Shown here: piece by piece, positions 1 through 8,153 of the stretch
Layout of the letters: every line of letters begins with the position of its first letter
Position numbering within the stretch: the stretch's first letter is position 1
Origin: JAICKM01 sp038228295
GTDB lineage: Bacteria > Chloroflexota > Chloroflexia > QHBQ01 > JAICKM01
DNA length: 64,000 nt
Direction of reading: 5' to 3'
NCBI GenBank assembly: GCA_038228295.1
Contig: JBBRPH010000026.1
Coordinates: forward strand, 1 to 64,000
Position numbers and translations under genes: made by a program
Notes under the pieces: generated by a model
The model's input: the letters and a program-made list of their open reading frames with translations, nothing else
Told to the model about the DNA's origin: nothing
The model's database searches: none

Positions 1-158
1 CCGCGGTTGCTAGGATTGCAAGTGCCCGCCGTTGTGAAAGCTCCGCTCGCGTAGAGCGTGCTGCCGCTCACCACCAGCGCATCCACATCGCTGTTCACGC
101 CGGAGCCGAGCGCACTCCAGGTCGTCCCGTTCCAGGCCGCGATGCTGTTGCAGGGGCT
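1..158 (-). pseudogene. In-frame continuation of the repeat protein beyond an internal TGA
   Basis: After the TGA at 159-161 the minus strand stays open in the same frame to the window edge. It encodes further copies of the same repeat (AAWNGTTWSALGSG, then LYASGAFTTAGTCNP). In the neighbouring repeats the codon at this place is TGC (Cys of the CNPCN motif). A single C-to-A change would therefore create the stop. The C-terminal part of the protein is either lost by this nonsense change or the base is a sequencing error in a repetitive region. The true end of the gene lies outside the window. Confidence 0.6.
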
Positions 159-1850
159 TCAGGTGCCCGCCGTAGTGAATGGCCCGCCCGCGTAGAGCGT
201 CGTCCCGCTCACTGTTAGCGCAATCACCGGCCCGTTCATGCCGGAGCCGAGCGCACTCCAGGTCGTCCCGTTCCAGGCGGCAATGTTGTTGCACGGATTG
301 CAAGTGCCCGCCGTGGTGAAGCCGCCACCCGCGTAGAGCGTGCTGCCGCTCACCACCAGCGCATCCACATCACCGTTCATGCCGGAGCCGAGCGCACTCC
401 AGGTCGTCCCGTTCCAGGCCGCGACGCGGTTGCAAGGATTGCAACCGCCCGCCGTGGTGAAGGGACCCCCCGCATAGAGCGTCGTCCCGCTCACCGCCAG
501 CGCATACACCGCGTTGTTCAGGCCGTGACCGAGGGTATCCCAGGCCGTACCGTCCCAGGTCGCGATATAGTTGGCGGTCAAGCCCCCGATTTGGCTGGAG
601 TAGCCGCCGGCATAGAGGAGGCCGGTCGTGGGGTTGACAGCCAGCGCCTGCATCTGGGTCGGCGCGCCGACCCCGAGCGCGCTCCAGGTGGTGCCGTTCC
701 AGGCGGCCAGCCGGTTAGCTGGGTTGCCTCCGGCGGTAGTGAAGGTGCCGCCGGCATAGAGGATACCGGTTGTGGCGTTCCGCGCCAGGGCCATCACCCC
801 GCCGCCGCTCATCCCGCTGCCGAGGGGGCTCCAGGTGGTGCCGTTCCAGGCCGCGATGCCGTTAACCGTCACGCCCCCGGCGGTGGTGAAGCCACCGCTG
901 GCGTAGAGCGTGCCTGTGCTGGGGTCCAGCAGCAGCGCATTCACGCTGTTATTCATGCCGGAGCCAAGGGGGCTCCAGGTGGTGCCGTTCCAGGCGGCCA
1001 CATAATTGGCCGCCGCCCCTCCGGCGGTAGTGAAGCCGCCGCCGACATAGAGCGTGCCCGTGCTAGGGTCCAGCAGCAGCGCAAACACCGTGAGGTTCGT
1101 CCCCGTGCTGAGGGCGCTCCAGGCCGTGCCGTCCCAGGCCGCGACGTGATTGACCGTCACGCCCCCAGCGGTGGTGAAGTTGCCGCCAGCGTAGAGCGTG
1201 CCCGTCGTGGGGTTGATGGCTAGTGCCTGAACGATGTTGTTCATGCCGGAGCCGAGGGCACTCCAGGTGGTGCCGTTCCAGGCGGCGATCCGACTAGCGG
1301 CCACCCCGCCGGCGCTGCCGAAGTCCCCGCCGGCATAGAGGATGCCTGTGCTGGGGTTGATCGCCAAGCTGTACACCCCGTTGTTCATGCCGGAGCCGAG
1401 AGGACTCCAGGCCGTACCGTTCCAGGCCGCGATATAGTTGACCGTCACGCCACCGGCGGTACCAAAGGCTCCGGCGGCGTAGAGAATGCCCGTCGCGGCG
1501 TTGAACGCCAGCGCCAACACGACGGCACTCATCCCAGTCGGAGCGAAGCGGGCATCCCAGTTGGCGTCACCGGCCACGGTCGGGACGGCGGGCACAAAGC
1601 GCGCCGGGCCGGCGGTGCCCTGCGCCAGGGTCCAGCCGGTCGGGTCCAGCGTGCCGCTATAGCCGCTGTGCAGGTTCAGCGTGCCGTCGGCGTTCAACAG
1701 CTCGGCCAGCGGTCGCCCATGCGAAGCCGCCGCCGGCGTGGGGGGGGGGTCGGGGGCGACAGCCGCCTGGGCCGCCCCCGATCCGAGGGTCGTCACTAGG
1801 ATCGTCAGGAGCAGAAACAGCCGGAATAACGGACTACGAAAACGCAACAT
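159..1850 (-). CDS. Secreted repeat protein of beta-propeller type
   Basis: Residues 1-29 form a signal peptide (RSPLFRLFLLLTILVTTLG, then AQA). From about residue 95 the protein is a string of roughly 47-residue repeats with the pattern AAWNGTxWSxLGSGM, ALAINPxTGxLYAGG, FTTAGG. Such repeats are expected to fold as blades of a beta-propeller outside the cell. The first six to seven units are separated by GGVTVN-type linkers; the last ones carry CNPCN, which could form disulphides. AAAGGAG lies six bases before the ATG. The frame meets a TGA at 159-161 while the repeats continue downstream, so this is probably only the N-terminal part of a longer protein. I cannot name a ligand or enzymatic function. 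Confidence 0.75.
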   Translation of the reverse strand: MLRFRSPLFRLFLLLTILVTTLGSGAAQAAVAPDPPPTPAAASHGRPLAELLNADGTLNLHSGYSGTLDPTGWTLAQGTAGPARFVPAVPTVAGDANWDARFAPTGMSAVVLALAFNAATGILYAAGAFGTAGGVTVNYIAAWNGTAWSPLGSGMNNGVYSLAINPSTGILYAGGDFGSAGGVAASRIAAWNGTTWSALGSGMNNIVQALAINPTTGTLYAGGNFTTAGGVTVNHVAAWDGTAWSALSTGTNLTVFALLLDPSTGTLYVGGGFTTAGGAAANYVAAWNGTTWSPLGSGMNNSVNALLLDPSTGTLYASGGFTTAGGVTVNGIAAWNGTTWSPLGSGMSGGGVMALARNATTGILYAGGTFTTAGGNPANRLAAWNGTTWSALGVGAPTQMQALAVNPTTGLLYAGGYSSQIGGLTANYIATWDGTAWDTLGHGLNNAVYALAVSGTTLYAGGPFTTAGGCNPCNRVAAWNGTTWSALGSGMNGDVDALVVSGSTLYAGGGFTTAGTCNPCNNIAAWNGTTWSALGSGMNGPVIALTVSGTTLYAGGPFTTAGT

Positions 1851-1955
1851 GGAAAACTCCTTTGGGCTTACTAATCAGGCGAAAAAGATGATGTACTGCA
1901 GGGATGGCGCGACACGGGCGGAGTGCCGCAGGACGCGCCTCCTGCGGCGGACGGA

Positions 1956-2183
1956 TTAACCGCCGGCGGGGGTGTCCAGGTCCGCCGCCGCGCGGTCGGC
2001 GGTGAGGGTTTGCAGCAGCACGAACAACGCGGGCCAACCGCAGAAATGCCAGTGGCGGCCGTCTACCACATCGCACACCTTGCCGCGCCACTCGATCTCG
2101 TGGGCCGGCGGCTGCCCCACGTTTTCCGGCCACAGGCGGATTGTGAGCAGTCGGCTGCCTAGATACAGGCGGTCTTCGATCAT
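1956..2183 (-). CDS. Small conserved-looking protein, function unknown
   Basis: A 75-residue product starting MIEDRLYLGSRLLTIRLWP and containing VCDVVDGRHWHFCGWPALFVLLQTL. The ATG at 2181-2183 is chosen over one 72 bases upstream because GGAAAGGGTGGG sits just before it. The composition (Trp, His and Cys in a short core, amphipathic end) looks like real coding sequence, unlike the overlapping frames. Its promoter region holds three heptamers spaced 11 bp apart, the layout used by SARP/BTAD regulators, and a BTAD gene lies directly upstream on the same strand. That regulator is therefore the candidate activator. I do not recognise the family. Confidence 0.5.
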   Translation of the reverse strand: MIEDRLYLGSRLLTIRLWPENVGQPPAHEIEWRGKVCDVVDGRHWHFCGWPALFVLLQTLTADRAAADLDTPAGG

Positions 2184-2260
2184 CGGGCCCACCCTTTCCG
2201 GCGCGCCCGCCGCCCAGCGGCGGCGGCCACGCCCCATTGCGGATATAAGCTCCATACCCT

Positions 2261-2308
2261 AGTCTAGCACACGCAGCGATCCTGAAGCGATCCTGAAGCG
2301 TTCCTGCG
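2261..2308 (-). promoter_or_regulatory. SARP/BTAD-type operator and -10 box
   Basis: Read on the minus strand, heptamers CGCTTCA (2294-2300), CGCTTCA (2283-2289) and CGCTGCG (2272-2278) occur at exact 11-bp spacing. A -10-like TAGACT follows at 2261-2266, five bases after the last heptamer. SARP-family activators such as ActII-ORF4 are known to bind direct heptamers with 11-bp period next to the -10 box. The next gene on this strand starts at 2183. The assignment to the neighbouring BTAD protein is inference. Confidence 0.45.
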
Positions 2309-2440
2309 GGGTCAATTGGAGACCAATTTGGCGGCAATTTTACGCCAATAGGGAGTAAAGCGATCCCAAAGCGATCCCTGGCGATCAGGTAGCGTAAGGT
2401 GCGCGGCGCAGCGATCTTGAAGCGGTGCCGGGCGATCCTA
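2276..2440. repeat. Degenerate GCGATCC repeats with 10-11 bp period
   Basis: GCGATCCTGAA is repeated at 2276 and 2287, with a weaker unit at 2298. GCGATCC or a close variant recurs at 2360, 2371 and 2381, and again at 2411, 2422 and 2432. The 10-11 bp phase places all units on one face of the helix. The cluster fills most of the 327-bp gap between the small gene (start 2183) and the end of the BTAD gene (2511). It could be a multi-site operator or a simple repeat expansion. Confidence 0.55.
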
Positions 2441-2460
2441 TGGGGGCGGTAGTGCAATGA

Positions 2461-2493
2461 CCCGCTCCTGTATTCGCTAGGCACAGGAGCGGG
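2461..2493. terminator. Stem-loop terminator after the BTAD gene
   Basis: An 11-bp perfect inverted repeat (2461-2471 CCCGCTCCTGT, 2483-2493 its complement) with an 11-base loop lies 18 bases past the stop of the BTAD gene. There is no clear U-run. Confidence 0.6.
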
Positions 2494-2510
2494 CGGCGCA
2501 TCCCAGCGGG

Positions 2511-5231
2511 TTAGAAGGGGCCTAAGAAATAGTTGCCCGGCGCTTGTGGGTCGTCACTGAGGTGGAAGTCGGTGAACAGGGTATAGAAGGCGTCCTTACC
2601 GATGGCCCCGGCGCCGGCGCGATCCAGCCGGGCGAAGGTGGCGGCGATATCCGCAGCCGAAGTGCGGTAGATGCGCAGAAACGCGCCGTACTCGGCCGCC
2701 GTTAGCCGGCCGTCGGCATCGCTATCAAAGAGGTCAAACATAAAATCGATGCCCGGCCGGGCCGCCGCCGCAAACGCTTCCGGGTCGCCCAGCACTGCCG
2801 CCATATACGCTTGATACGCGGCACGGCTCACCCGTCCCTCGTCCGTCGCGCTTAGGGGCCGCAACTGCGCCCACATCGACATATAGATGCTCTGCACGGT
2901 CGCGTAGGGATCGGAATCGGGCGCCCAGCCGCGCAGGGCGGCGATCTCCGCAATCATGCGCGTGTGGTCGGCGGTCACTAAGAAGCCGTCGTCGTCGGAG
3001 TCGAAGGCCGCAAACACGCGGTTGATTTTGCGCTGCTGGAGGTCCGTCAATTGTGGCGGCCTCTTTTGTGCGGCCAACTCCCCTGTTTGCGTGAGCGCAA
3101 GGCTCAGGCTCGCATAGAGTTGCGCCCCCAGTGCCCCCCACTCCTCCTCGCCGGGGGCGCGCACCTGGGCCGCCGGCAGCAGGTGGATGGCCCGCTCCAA
3201 AGCCGCAATCGCCGTCGCCGGGGCAAACACGCGCAATGCCTCAGCGCCGGCTTGCTGATAGTAGCGCACGGCTTCCGCCGGCAAGCCCGCCCGCTCAAAA
3301 TGCGCCGCCGCCCCCGTCACCCCTGCCCCTACGCCGGCAGGCAACGCGATTAGCGTCTGCGCCACCTGGCGGTGCAGCATCCGCCGTCGGGCCAGGCCGA
3401 GGCTTACGTAGGCGATCTCGCGCAGCTTATCATGGCTAAAGTCATACGCATCATCACCCCGCTCCCGAATAATACGCCGCTGCCACAACTCGTCCAGGGC
3501 GCGTACCAGGGCTTCCTCATCCCAGCGGCCGGCGCGCGCCAGCATCGCGAGGCTGAACTCGCGCCCAATAACGGCCGCGAGGTTCACGACTTCGCGGGCC
3601 TCCGCCGACAACGGAGCCAAGCGTGCCTGGAGCAGCGCCTGCACACGCGGCGGTAGCGCGCTGGTGCTACGAGGTGGACGCGCCAGCCGGAGCACACCCA
3701 CCGCGCTGGGTTCCAGCGCAGCGCGTACCATTTCCACCACGAGCAAGGGATTGCCTTCCGTCTCTCGGTAGAGCCGCGTCGCCGCATCGGCCGCAATCTC
3801 ATGCGTGGCGAGTTCGGTAGCCAAGCGCGTAGTCTCGGCGGCATCCAGCGGCCCCAACGCGATCTCGTGCAGACGGCCTGCGCGTGCTTGGCTCGTCAAC
3901 AGCGCCTGGAGCGGATGGTCCGCGCCGACCTCTTCGGGGCGCAGCGTACCCACAATCAGCACCTGGGCCTGCGAGTCAAAGTGCAACAGGAAGTGCAGCC
4001 AAGTTAGGCTCTCCGGGTCGCACCATTGCAGATCGTCCACGAAGTAGAGGCACGGTTGGGTAGTCAGCAGAGCCCGCGCCAGCGCCTCGAATAACTGTTG
4101 CTGCCCGCCGGCGGCCGGCGGGTCGGGTGGTAGCGTACCGTCGCCCAATTCGGGCAGTAGCCGCACCAACTCCTGCTGCCAGGGGGCTACCAGGGCGATT
4201 CCGTGCAGCGCGCGCAACCAAGCGACCACCGTCGCGTAAGCCAAGCCCTGTTCGGCGGCGTAGCAGTGCGCGGTAGCCGTAGCGCACCCTTGGCGCGCCA
4301 CCCATTCGATGAACTCGACGGTCAAACGAGTTTTGCCAATGCCTGCGTCGCCCACCAACAGTAGCAGGCGGGGCCGGCCGGTACGTGCGGCGCTCCAGGC
4401 TGCCTGCAACTGCGCCCACTCCGTGCGCCGGCCGACGAGACCGGGTTCGGCGATCAATTGCGGGACGGCGGGCTGGGGCACGCTCGCGTCGGAGGTCAAT
4501 AACGCCTCGTAAACGGCGTGCGTGGTCGGACTGGGGTCCACGCGCAGTTCGCGCTGTAGAACCGTGGCACAGGTGTGATAGACGTGCAACGCATCCGCCC
4601 GATCCCCGCGCGTCGCATACAGGCGCATCAGATAGCGGTAGCTCGCTTCATGCAGCGGATCTTCGGCCACCAGGCGATGCGCCGCTTCGATCGCTGCCGC
4701 GTACTCGCCCCGGCTTTCCAGCAGCAGGATCAGCCCTTCCAACGTGGCAAAGAACGTGCGCCGTAACTGTTCGCGCAGCGGTAAGATCCATTCCACATCA
4801 GAACTACGCAAGAGATCGCCGCCGTAGAGCGCCACTGCCTGCTGGAGCGCGAGGCGGCGATCCGCCTCGTCACCATCGGTGACCGCCTGAGCGACGCGCG
4901 CGAGCGCCGCTGTAAACAGAGGGAAGTCGCACGTAACCGCCGCGTCCGGCTGCCAATGCAGCCGGCGTGCATCAATTTGCAGGCGCGCCGCCACCTCGGG
5001 TAAGGCCACGCGCAGTTGATACACCAGCTTCCGCAGGTTGGCCTGCGCCTGCGCTTCGCTGGTGTCGGGCCACAACAGGAAGGCAATATCGCGGCGCGCA
5101 TGGGGCTGCGGGTGGAGTACGAGGTAGGTAAGCAGTTCCGGCAGGCGGGCCGGTGCCGTCATACCGACAGGCCGGCGGTCCACCAGCAAGCTAAACTGAC
5201 CTAACAAGGTGAGATGCAGGGTTGAAAGCAA
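2511..5231 (-). CDS. BTAD/AAA-ATPase transcriptional regulator with C-terminal EF-hands
   Basis: The product has about 906 residues. It begins with an OmpR/SARP-like winged helix (LLGQFSLLVDRRPV, LLWPDTSEAQAQANLRKLVYQLR), followed by the BTAD helical domain (DPLHEASYRYLMRLYATRGD). Near residue 300 is an AAA-type ATPase with Walker A GDAGIGKT and a Walker B-like LYFVDDLQW. The last 170 residues, where a TPR tail is usual, hold EF-hand loops: DSDADGRLTAAE is canonical, DSDDDGFLVTAD nearly so (Asp instead of Glu at position 12), and a third is degenerate. I prefer a TTG start at 5229-5231 because GAAAGGGG lies five bases upstream and the homologous core begins there; an ATG at 5412-5414 would add 61 atypical residues and cover the promoter. 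Calcium control of a SARP-like activator is inferred from this fusion. Confidence 0.85.
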   Translation of the reverse strand: MLSTLHLTLLGQFSLLVDRRPVGMTAPARLPELLTYLVLHPQPHARRDIAFLLWPDTSEAQAQANLRKLVYQLRVALPEVAARLQIDARRLHWQPDAAVTCDFPLFTAALARVAQAVTDGDEADRRLALQQAVALYGGDLLRSSDVEWILPLREQLRRTFFATLEGLILLLESRGEYAAAIEAAHRLVAEDPLHEASYRYLMRLYATRGDRADALHVYHTCATVLQRELRVDPSPTTHAVYEALLTSDASVPQPAVPQLIAEPGLVGRRTEWAQLQAAWSAARTGRPRLLLLVGDAGIGKTRLTVEFIEWVARQGCATATAHCYAAEQGLAYATVVAWLRALHGIALVAPWQQELVRLLPELGDGTLPPDPPAAGGQQQLFEALARALLTTQPCLYFVDDLQWCDPESLTWLHFLLHFDSQAQVLIVGTLRPEEVGADHPLQALLTSQARAGRLHEIALGPLDAAETTRLATELATHEIAADAATRLYRETEGNPLLVVEMVRAALEPSAVGVLRLARPPRSTSALPPRVQALLQARLAPLSAEAREVVNLAAVIGREFSLAMLARAGRWDEEALVRALDELWQRRIIRERGDDAYDFSHDKLREIAYVSLGLARRRMLHRQVAQTLIALPAGVGAGVTGAAAHFERAGLPAEAVRYYQQAGAEALRVFAPATAIAALERAIHLLPAAQVRAPGEEEWGALGAQLYASLSLALTQTGELAAQKRPPQLTDLQQRKINRVFAAFDSDDDGFLVTADHTRMIAEIAALRGWAPDSDPYATVQSIYMSMWAQLRPLSATDEGRVSRAAYQAYMAAVLGDPEAFAAAARPGIDFMFDLFDSDADGRLTAAEYGAFLRIYRTSAADIAATFARLDRAGAGAIGKDAFYTLFTDFHLSDDPQAPGNYFLGPF

Positions 5232-5288
5232 CGACGCCCCTTTCTCGTGCGTAGGCAATAGCAATAAGCTGCGACTCGTGGTTCCCCT

Positions 5289-5326
5289 ATTATATCTCAA
5301 AGCAGACACAGTTGTACACGTGCAAC
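5289..5326 (-). promoter_or_regulatory. Promoter and palindromic operator of the BTAD gene
   Basis: A perfect -10 TATAAT (minus strand, 5289-5294) lies 58 bases before the TTG start. The imperfect palindrome GTTGTACACGTGCAAC at 5311-5326 covers the expected -35 position. A plus-strand TATAAT at 5476-5481 probably serves the divergent gene at 5569. The rest of the 337-bp gap (5232-5568) shows nothing I can name. Confidence 0.45.
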
Positions 5327-5568
5327 ACAACCGTAGTTGTTCAGTTTGCAGGGAGAAATTGTGATTCTGCGTTGCGCGCAAAAGCCGGCGCCGGCGATAT
5401 GCTTGCCGCCGCACAAGCTACACAGACTGAACAGCTACCTCCGGCACACCGCTCCTCCTTTCGACCTACTTGTGATATAATTTTGTATCAGGGTATCCTG
5501 CGAGGCACAACACGGTGGCATCGACACCAGCGTTACCCGCCGCATGGGCTATGGAGGCTAGGATAACA

Positions 5569-6750
5569 ATGGCAGAAAACCTGGAACCGCACCGCAGCCT
5601 GCCTGAGCAACCCCCGCCTGGTGCTGCGGCCCGCCGCCTGCCGATTCCGGCTGTCGTGCTGCCTGCTATGTTGTTGGTCGGCCTGTTGCTAGTCGGCTTA
5701 TGGGGCTTGTGGGCGGCACAGCCTGCTCCCCTCGGCTATGATGGGATGGAGGGTGTCCCCGCTCCACACAGCGTCAGTTCGTCCGGGCAATCGCAGCCGA
5801 ACGGCATGGCTAGACAGCCGCTCGGTATCCCGCTCCCGCCGACGCTGCCCGCGAACTTGCCCCCGCCGCTAGTCCAGACTCACAACGGCTACACGATAGC
5901 CATCCAACCGTTAGCCGCCGATGCAAACCAGGTGGTAATCAGCTACACCATCAGCGTAGACCCTGTGCCGGCGGGCACACCGGCTGCCGTCTTGGTGGTG
6001 GCGCTGCACGATAGTAGCGGCGCACCGCTGTTGCTGCTCAACCCGCCGGGGATTGCGCGGCCCGGCTATCCGCAGCGATTGCTATTTGATGCTGGGGGTC
6101 GTACTGACCTGCCGGCCGCTTGGTCCTTGCACCTAACGCTGACGTTGGAACAGCCACCGGTCTACACGCCCGCGTTGCCGCCGCCCCCGCCGACAGGCGT
6201 GATTATGGGGCTGCCGCCGTTCACGCCGCTACCCACCCAACCGCGCGTGGTGCCACCCACCCCCACCGCACCGCGTGACCCCCTGTACCCGGCGATTAGC
6301 CCACCGTTCCAGTTCGCCTTCACTGTGCCCACGGACCGCCGAGTGCGGACGGCCGCTTTGCAGCGCACCCTCACGGTGCAGGGGGTTGCGCTGACGCTGG
6401 AGCAGGTGAGTGTGACCGCCGCCCAGGCGCGAGTAGTCTTACGCCCAAGTGTGCCGGACGAACCGCAGGCTTCAGTAGACCTATTAAATCTGCAAATGGA
6501 TTGGGTGGGCAAAGCAGCCGACACGCCCCGCCTACCATTTAGCACAGGGAGTCCGCACTTAGCTGCCGACGGCACATTTATTTGGTTTCAGCCTGCGGCG
6601 CTGTTGCAACAAAACGACACTTGGGTGTTGATCGTGGCCGCAGTCACAGTGGTGCATAATAAGCCGCTGATTCCTGCTGATGCGGTAGCCGGTCCCTGGA
6701 CCTTTCGCTTCGTCGTGCCGGCCCTGATCCTGCCACCGCCTACGGAGTAA
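5569..6750 (+). CDS. Membrane-anchored protein with Pro-rich extracytoplasmic part
   Basis: Residues 1-25 are polar and residues 26-50 form one hydrophobic helix (AVVLPAMLLVGLLLVGLWGLW). The remainder (about 340 residues) should lie outside the membrane. Two beta-rich stretches (IQPLAADANQVVISYTISV and LTVQGVALTLEQVSVTAAQ) are separated by a long Pro/Thr linker. Both look like immunoglobulin-like or DUF4179-like folds, but this is only an impression. The ATG at 5569 is preferred to one at 5515, because the latter adds 18 residues without a binding site. Function unknown; it is divergent from the BTAD regulator and may be its target. Confidence 0.7.
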   Translation: MAENLEPHRSLPEQPPPGAAARRLPIPAVVLPAMLLVGLLLVGLWGLWAAQPAPLGYDGMEGVPAPHSVSSSGQSQPNGMARQPLGIPLPPTLPANLPPPLVQTHNGYTIAIQPLAADANQVVISYTISVDPVPAGTPAAVLVVALHDSSGAPLLLLNPPGIARPGYPQRLLFDAGGRTDLPAAWSLHLTLTLEQPPVYTPALPPPPPTGVIMGLPPFTPLPTQPRVVPPTPTAPRDPLYPAISPPFQFAFTVPTDRRVRTAALQRTLTVQGVALTLEQVSVTAAQARVVLRPSVPDEPQASVDLLNLQMDWVGKAADTPRLPFSTGSPHLAADGTFIWFQPAALLQQNDTWVLIVAAVTVVHNKPLIPADAVAGPWTFRFVVPALILPPPTE

Positions 6751-6958
6751 GCGGAATCCGCCCGCCGGTCGGATTTAAGCTAAAGGGGGATCTGAGTACC
6801 AAATGTTGCGAGAGGGGCAGCCGTGGGGCGGTAAGTGTCCATCATCTATCAGCGAGGCAGGCATCGTGTCACACCCCGTCTGGGCCGATGACGCTAGCGG
6901 CCGGCCTGATTAGCGGCGGGAGATGCGGCGTGGTGAAGTAACGGCGATTTAGGGGTGC

Positions 6959-7189
6959 TTACGCCGCATCATCGCTGAACAGCGTGAGTTGGCGCGGAGC
7001 CGCCGTCAGTGCGTGGGTCGGATCGCGAAAAGGCAGCAGATCGCGCTTGCGGATCAGCATCTCGCGGCTCTGCGGCATTCGCCAGGCGCGCAACGTCCCC
7101 TGCTGGATCGCCTGGCGGACCGTCAACTCTTCCACGCCTAGAAAGGTCGCTGCCTGTCGCGTATTAAACAGTTCATCGTGTCCATACAT
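6959..7189 (-). CDS. Excisionase-like helix-turn-helix protein
   Basis: A 76-residue product (MYGHDELFNTRQAATFLGV, then EELTVRQAIQQGTLRAWRMP). It matches the MerR/excisionase type of DNA-binding domain: LFNTRQAATFLGVEELTVR is the helix-turn-helix, followed by a short wing that would end in RKRDLLPF. GAGGAGGG is five bases before the ATG at 7187-7189, which rules out the longer frame beginning at 7264. It follows the annealing-protein gene at 7269-8015 on the same strand, across an 80-bp gap filled by a heptad hairpin, so it may be the second gene of the SOS-controlled transcript. No integrase or phage gene is adjacent. Confidence 0.8.
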   Translation of the reverse strand: MYGHDELFNTRQAATFLGVEELTVRQAIQQGTLRAWRMPQSREMLIRKRDLLPFRDPTHALTAAPRQLTLFSDDAA

Positions 7190-7204
7190 CGCTACCCTCC
7201 TCAT

Positions 7205-7270
7205 TGGTGAGTAGTAAGTGGTGAGTGATGAATATGGATAATAAAAATATTCACCACGCACCACTCAGTT
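7205..7270. repeat. Heptanucleotide array folding into an imperfect hairpin
   Basis: Five 7-mers run from 7205: TGGTGAG, TAGTAAG, TGGTGAG, TGATGAA, TATGGAT. Their complements return at 7250-7270 (TTCACCA, CGCACCA, CTCAGTT). The two sides pair over about 19 bases with two mismatches. The last unit contains the stop codon (7269-7271) of the upstream gene. It belongs to the heptad family described in the findings. Confidence 0.7.
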
Positions 7271-8015
7271 AAGCCGCCTGTTCGCCTTTGAGCGTGTCAA
7301 TGAACTGCGAGGCTTCCAACTTCGACAGATCGCCTGGCGCGCAGCCGTAGAGTTCGCCACAGCGCGCATCTACTTCCGGCTCGCTGAGGTGGCGCGCAGC
7401 ACGAGCAATGGCGTAGATCGCCTTCAACTGCTTGTCGGTGATCGTGCCGCCGGGGCGGCCGTTTTCAGTAGCCGGGCGGGGAGTCATTACCAACGGCGGG
7501 CGGCCGTTGCCGATGCGCTCGGCGGCAGGGGCCGGTGTAGTGCCCGGCGCGGCTACCGGTGCGTCCACAACCTGCGCGCGCGGGGTCTCTGCACGTGCTT
7601 CGGCAGCAAAGTCGAAATCCCGGCAAAACTGCGTGCCGAAACCTAAGCCGGCCAGCGCCCGGCCAATCGCCTTCGTCTCGGCGGCTTCGATATAGTCGGC
7701 GAAATCGTGGATTGTCTCCGACCCCCAGCCGGTGGCCGCCGCACCACTGGGCAGGGTGGCCTCGGCGCGGAACAGCGCGAAGCCGTCCTCAAACTTCACC
7801 AGTTCGGTACTAATGCGGGCCGCCGGATACTCGGTCCGCAGCCACAACAGCCGCCACTTGACTTCAAGATAGTCACGACCGTCAATCTTAGTCAGGTAGC
7901 GCGAGGGATCAAAGCCGTCCAGCGGCGACGTGGGTGCAGTCACCACCGGCATGGGCGGGGCGGCATCCAGCAGCGCGATCGGCGCACTACCATTGGTCAA
8001 TTCCTTGTTATCCAT
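7269..8015 (-). CDS. Probable single-strand DNA annealing protein (Rad52/ERF-like)
   Basis: The product has 248 residues. The core YLEVKWRLLWLRTEYP, then TGWGSETIHDFADYIEAAETKAIGRALAGLGFGTQ resembles the 'AETxAIGRALAxxGxGT' motif of phage- and chromosome-encoded annealing proteins. A disordered Ala/Pro linker (about 140-185) follows, then a small helical tail (ITDKQLKAIYAIARAARHL, LSKLEASQFIDTL) like the one often fused to such proteins. Its role would be to coat and anneal single strands in recombinational repair. GGAGG precedes the ATG at 8013-8015. A consensus promoter with a LexA-type box lies just upstream, supporting a DNA-damage function. The family assignment rests on motif memory only; a phage-derived hypothetical protein is the alternative. 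Confidence 0.6.
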   Translation of the reverse strand: MDNKELTNGSAPIALLDAAPPMPVVTAPTSPLDGFDPSRYLTKIDGRDYLEVKWRLLWLRTEYPAARISTELVKFEDGFALFRAEATLPSGAAATGWGSETIHDFADYIEAAETKAIGRALAGLGFGTQFCRDFDFAAEARAETPRAQVVDAPVAAPGTTPAPAAERIGNGRPPLVMTPRPATENGRPGGTITDKQLKAIYAIARAARHLSEPEVDARCGELYGCAPGDLSKLEASQFIDTLKGEQAA

Positions 8016-8079
8016 CTCTCCAGTCCTCCAGGCTAGTCACACAAAGCTCGGCTCAACACACCTGATCAGCGGCTGACTA

Positions 8080-8127
8080 GAACATTTGTTCTCTTCTATT
8101 ATACCGCTTTCCTTTAATATATGTCAA
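8080..8127 (-). promoter_or_regulatory. SigA promoter with LexA-type SOS box
   Basis: On the minus strand TTGACA (8122-8127) and TATAAT (8098-8103) are both perfect consensus with an 18-bp spacer. Six bases after the -10 is GAACAAATGTTC (8080-8091), a perfect GAACNNNNGTTC palindrome, the Gram-positive-type LexA site. It sits at the expected transcription start, so a bound repressor would block initiation of the 7269-8015 gene. It also lies 63 bp from the -10 of the divergent gene. Confidence 0.8.
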
Positions 8128-8153
8128 TGATGGGCAAAAAAGCGGAATGGGAT

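Noticed and set aside
525..1223. A 232-codon plus-strand frame
   Set aside because: It is the antisense of the repeat protein; its regular GAPGGAVPG pattern only mirrors the repeats.
159..1500. Possible CRISPR or direct-repeat array
   Set aside because: The 140-bp periodicity comes from the protein repeats and has no short repeat/unique spacer structure.
1834..2484. A 216-codon minus-strand frame upstream of the first gene
   Set aside because: It covers the GCGATCC repeat cluster and the small gene in another frame, is very rich in Arg and Pro, and has no domain.
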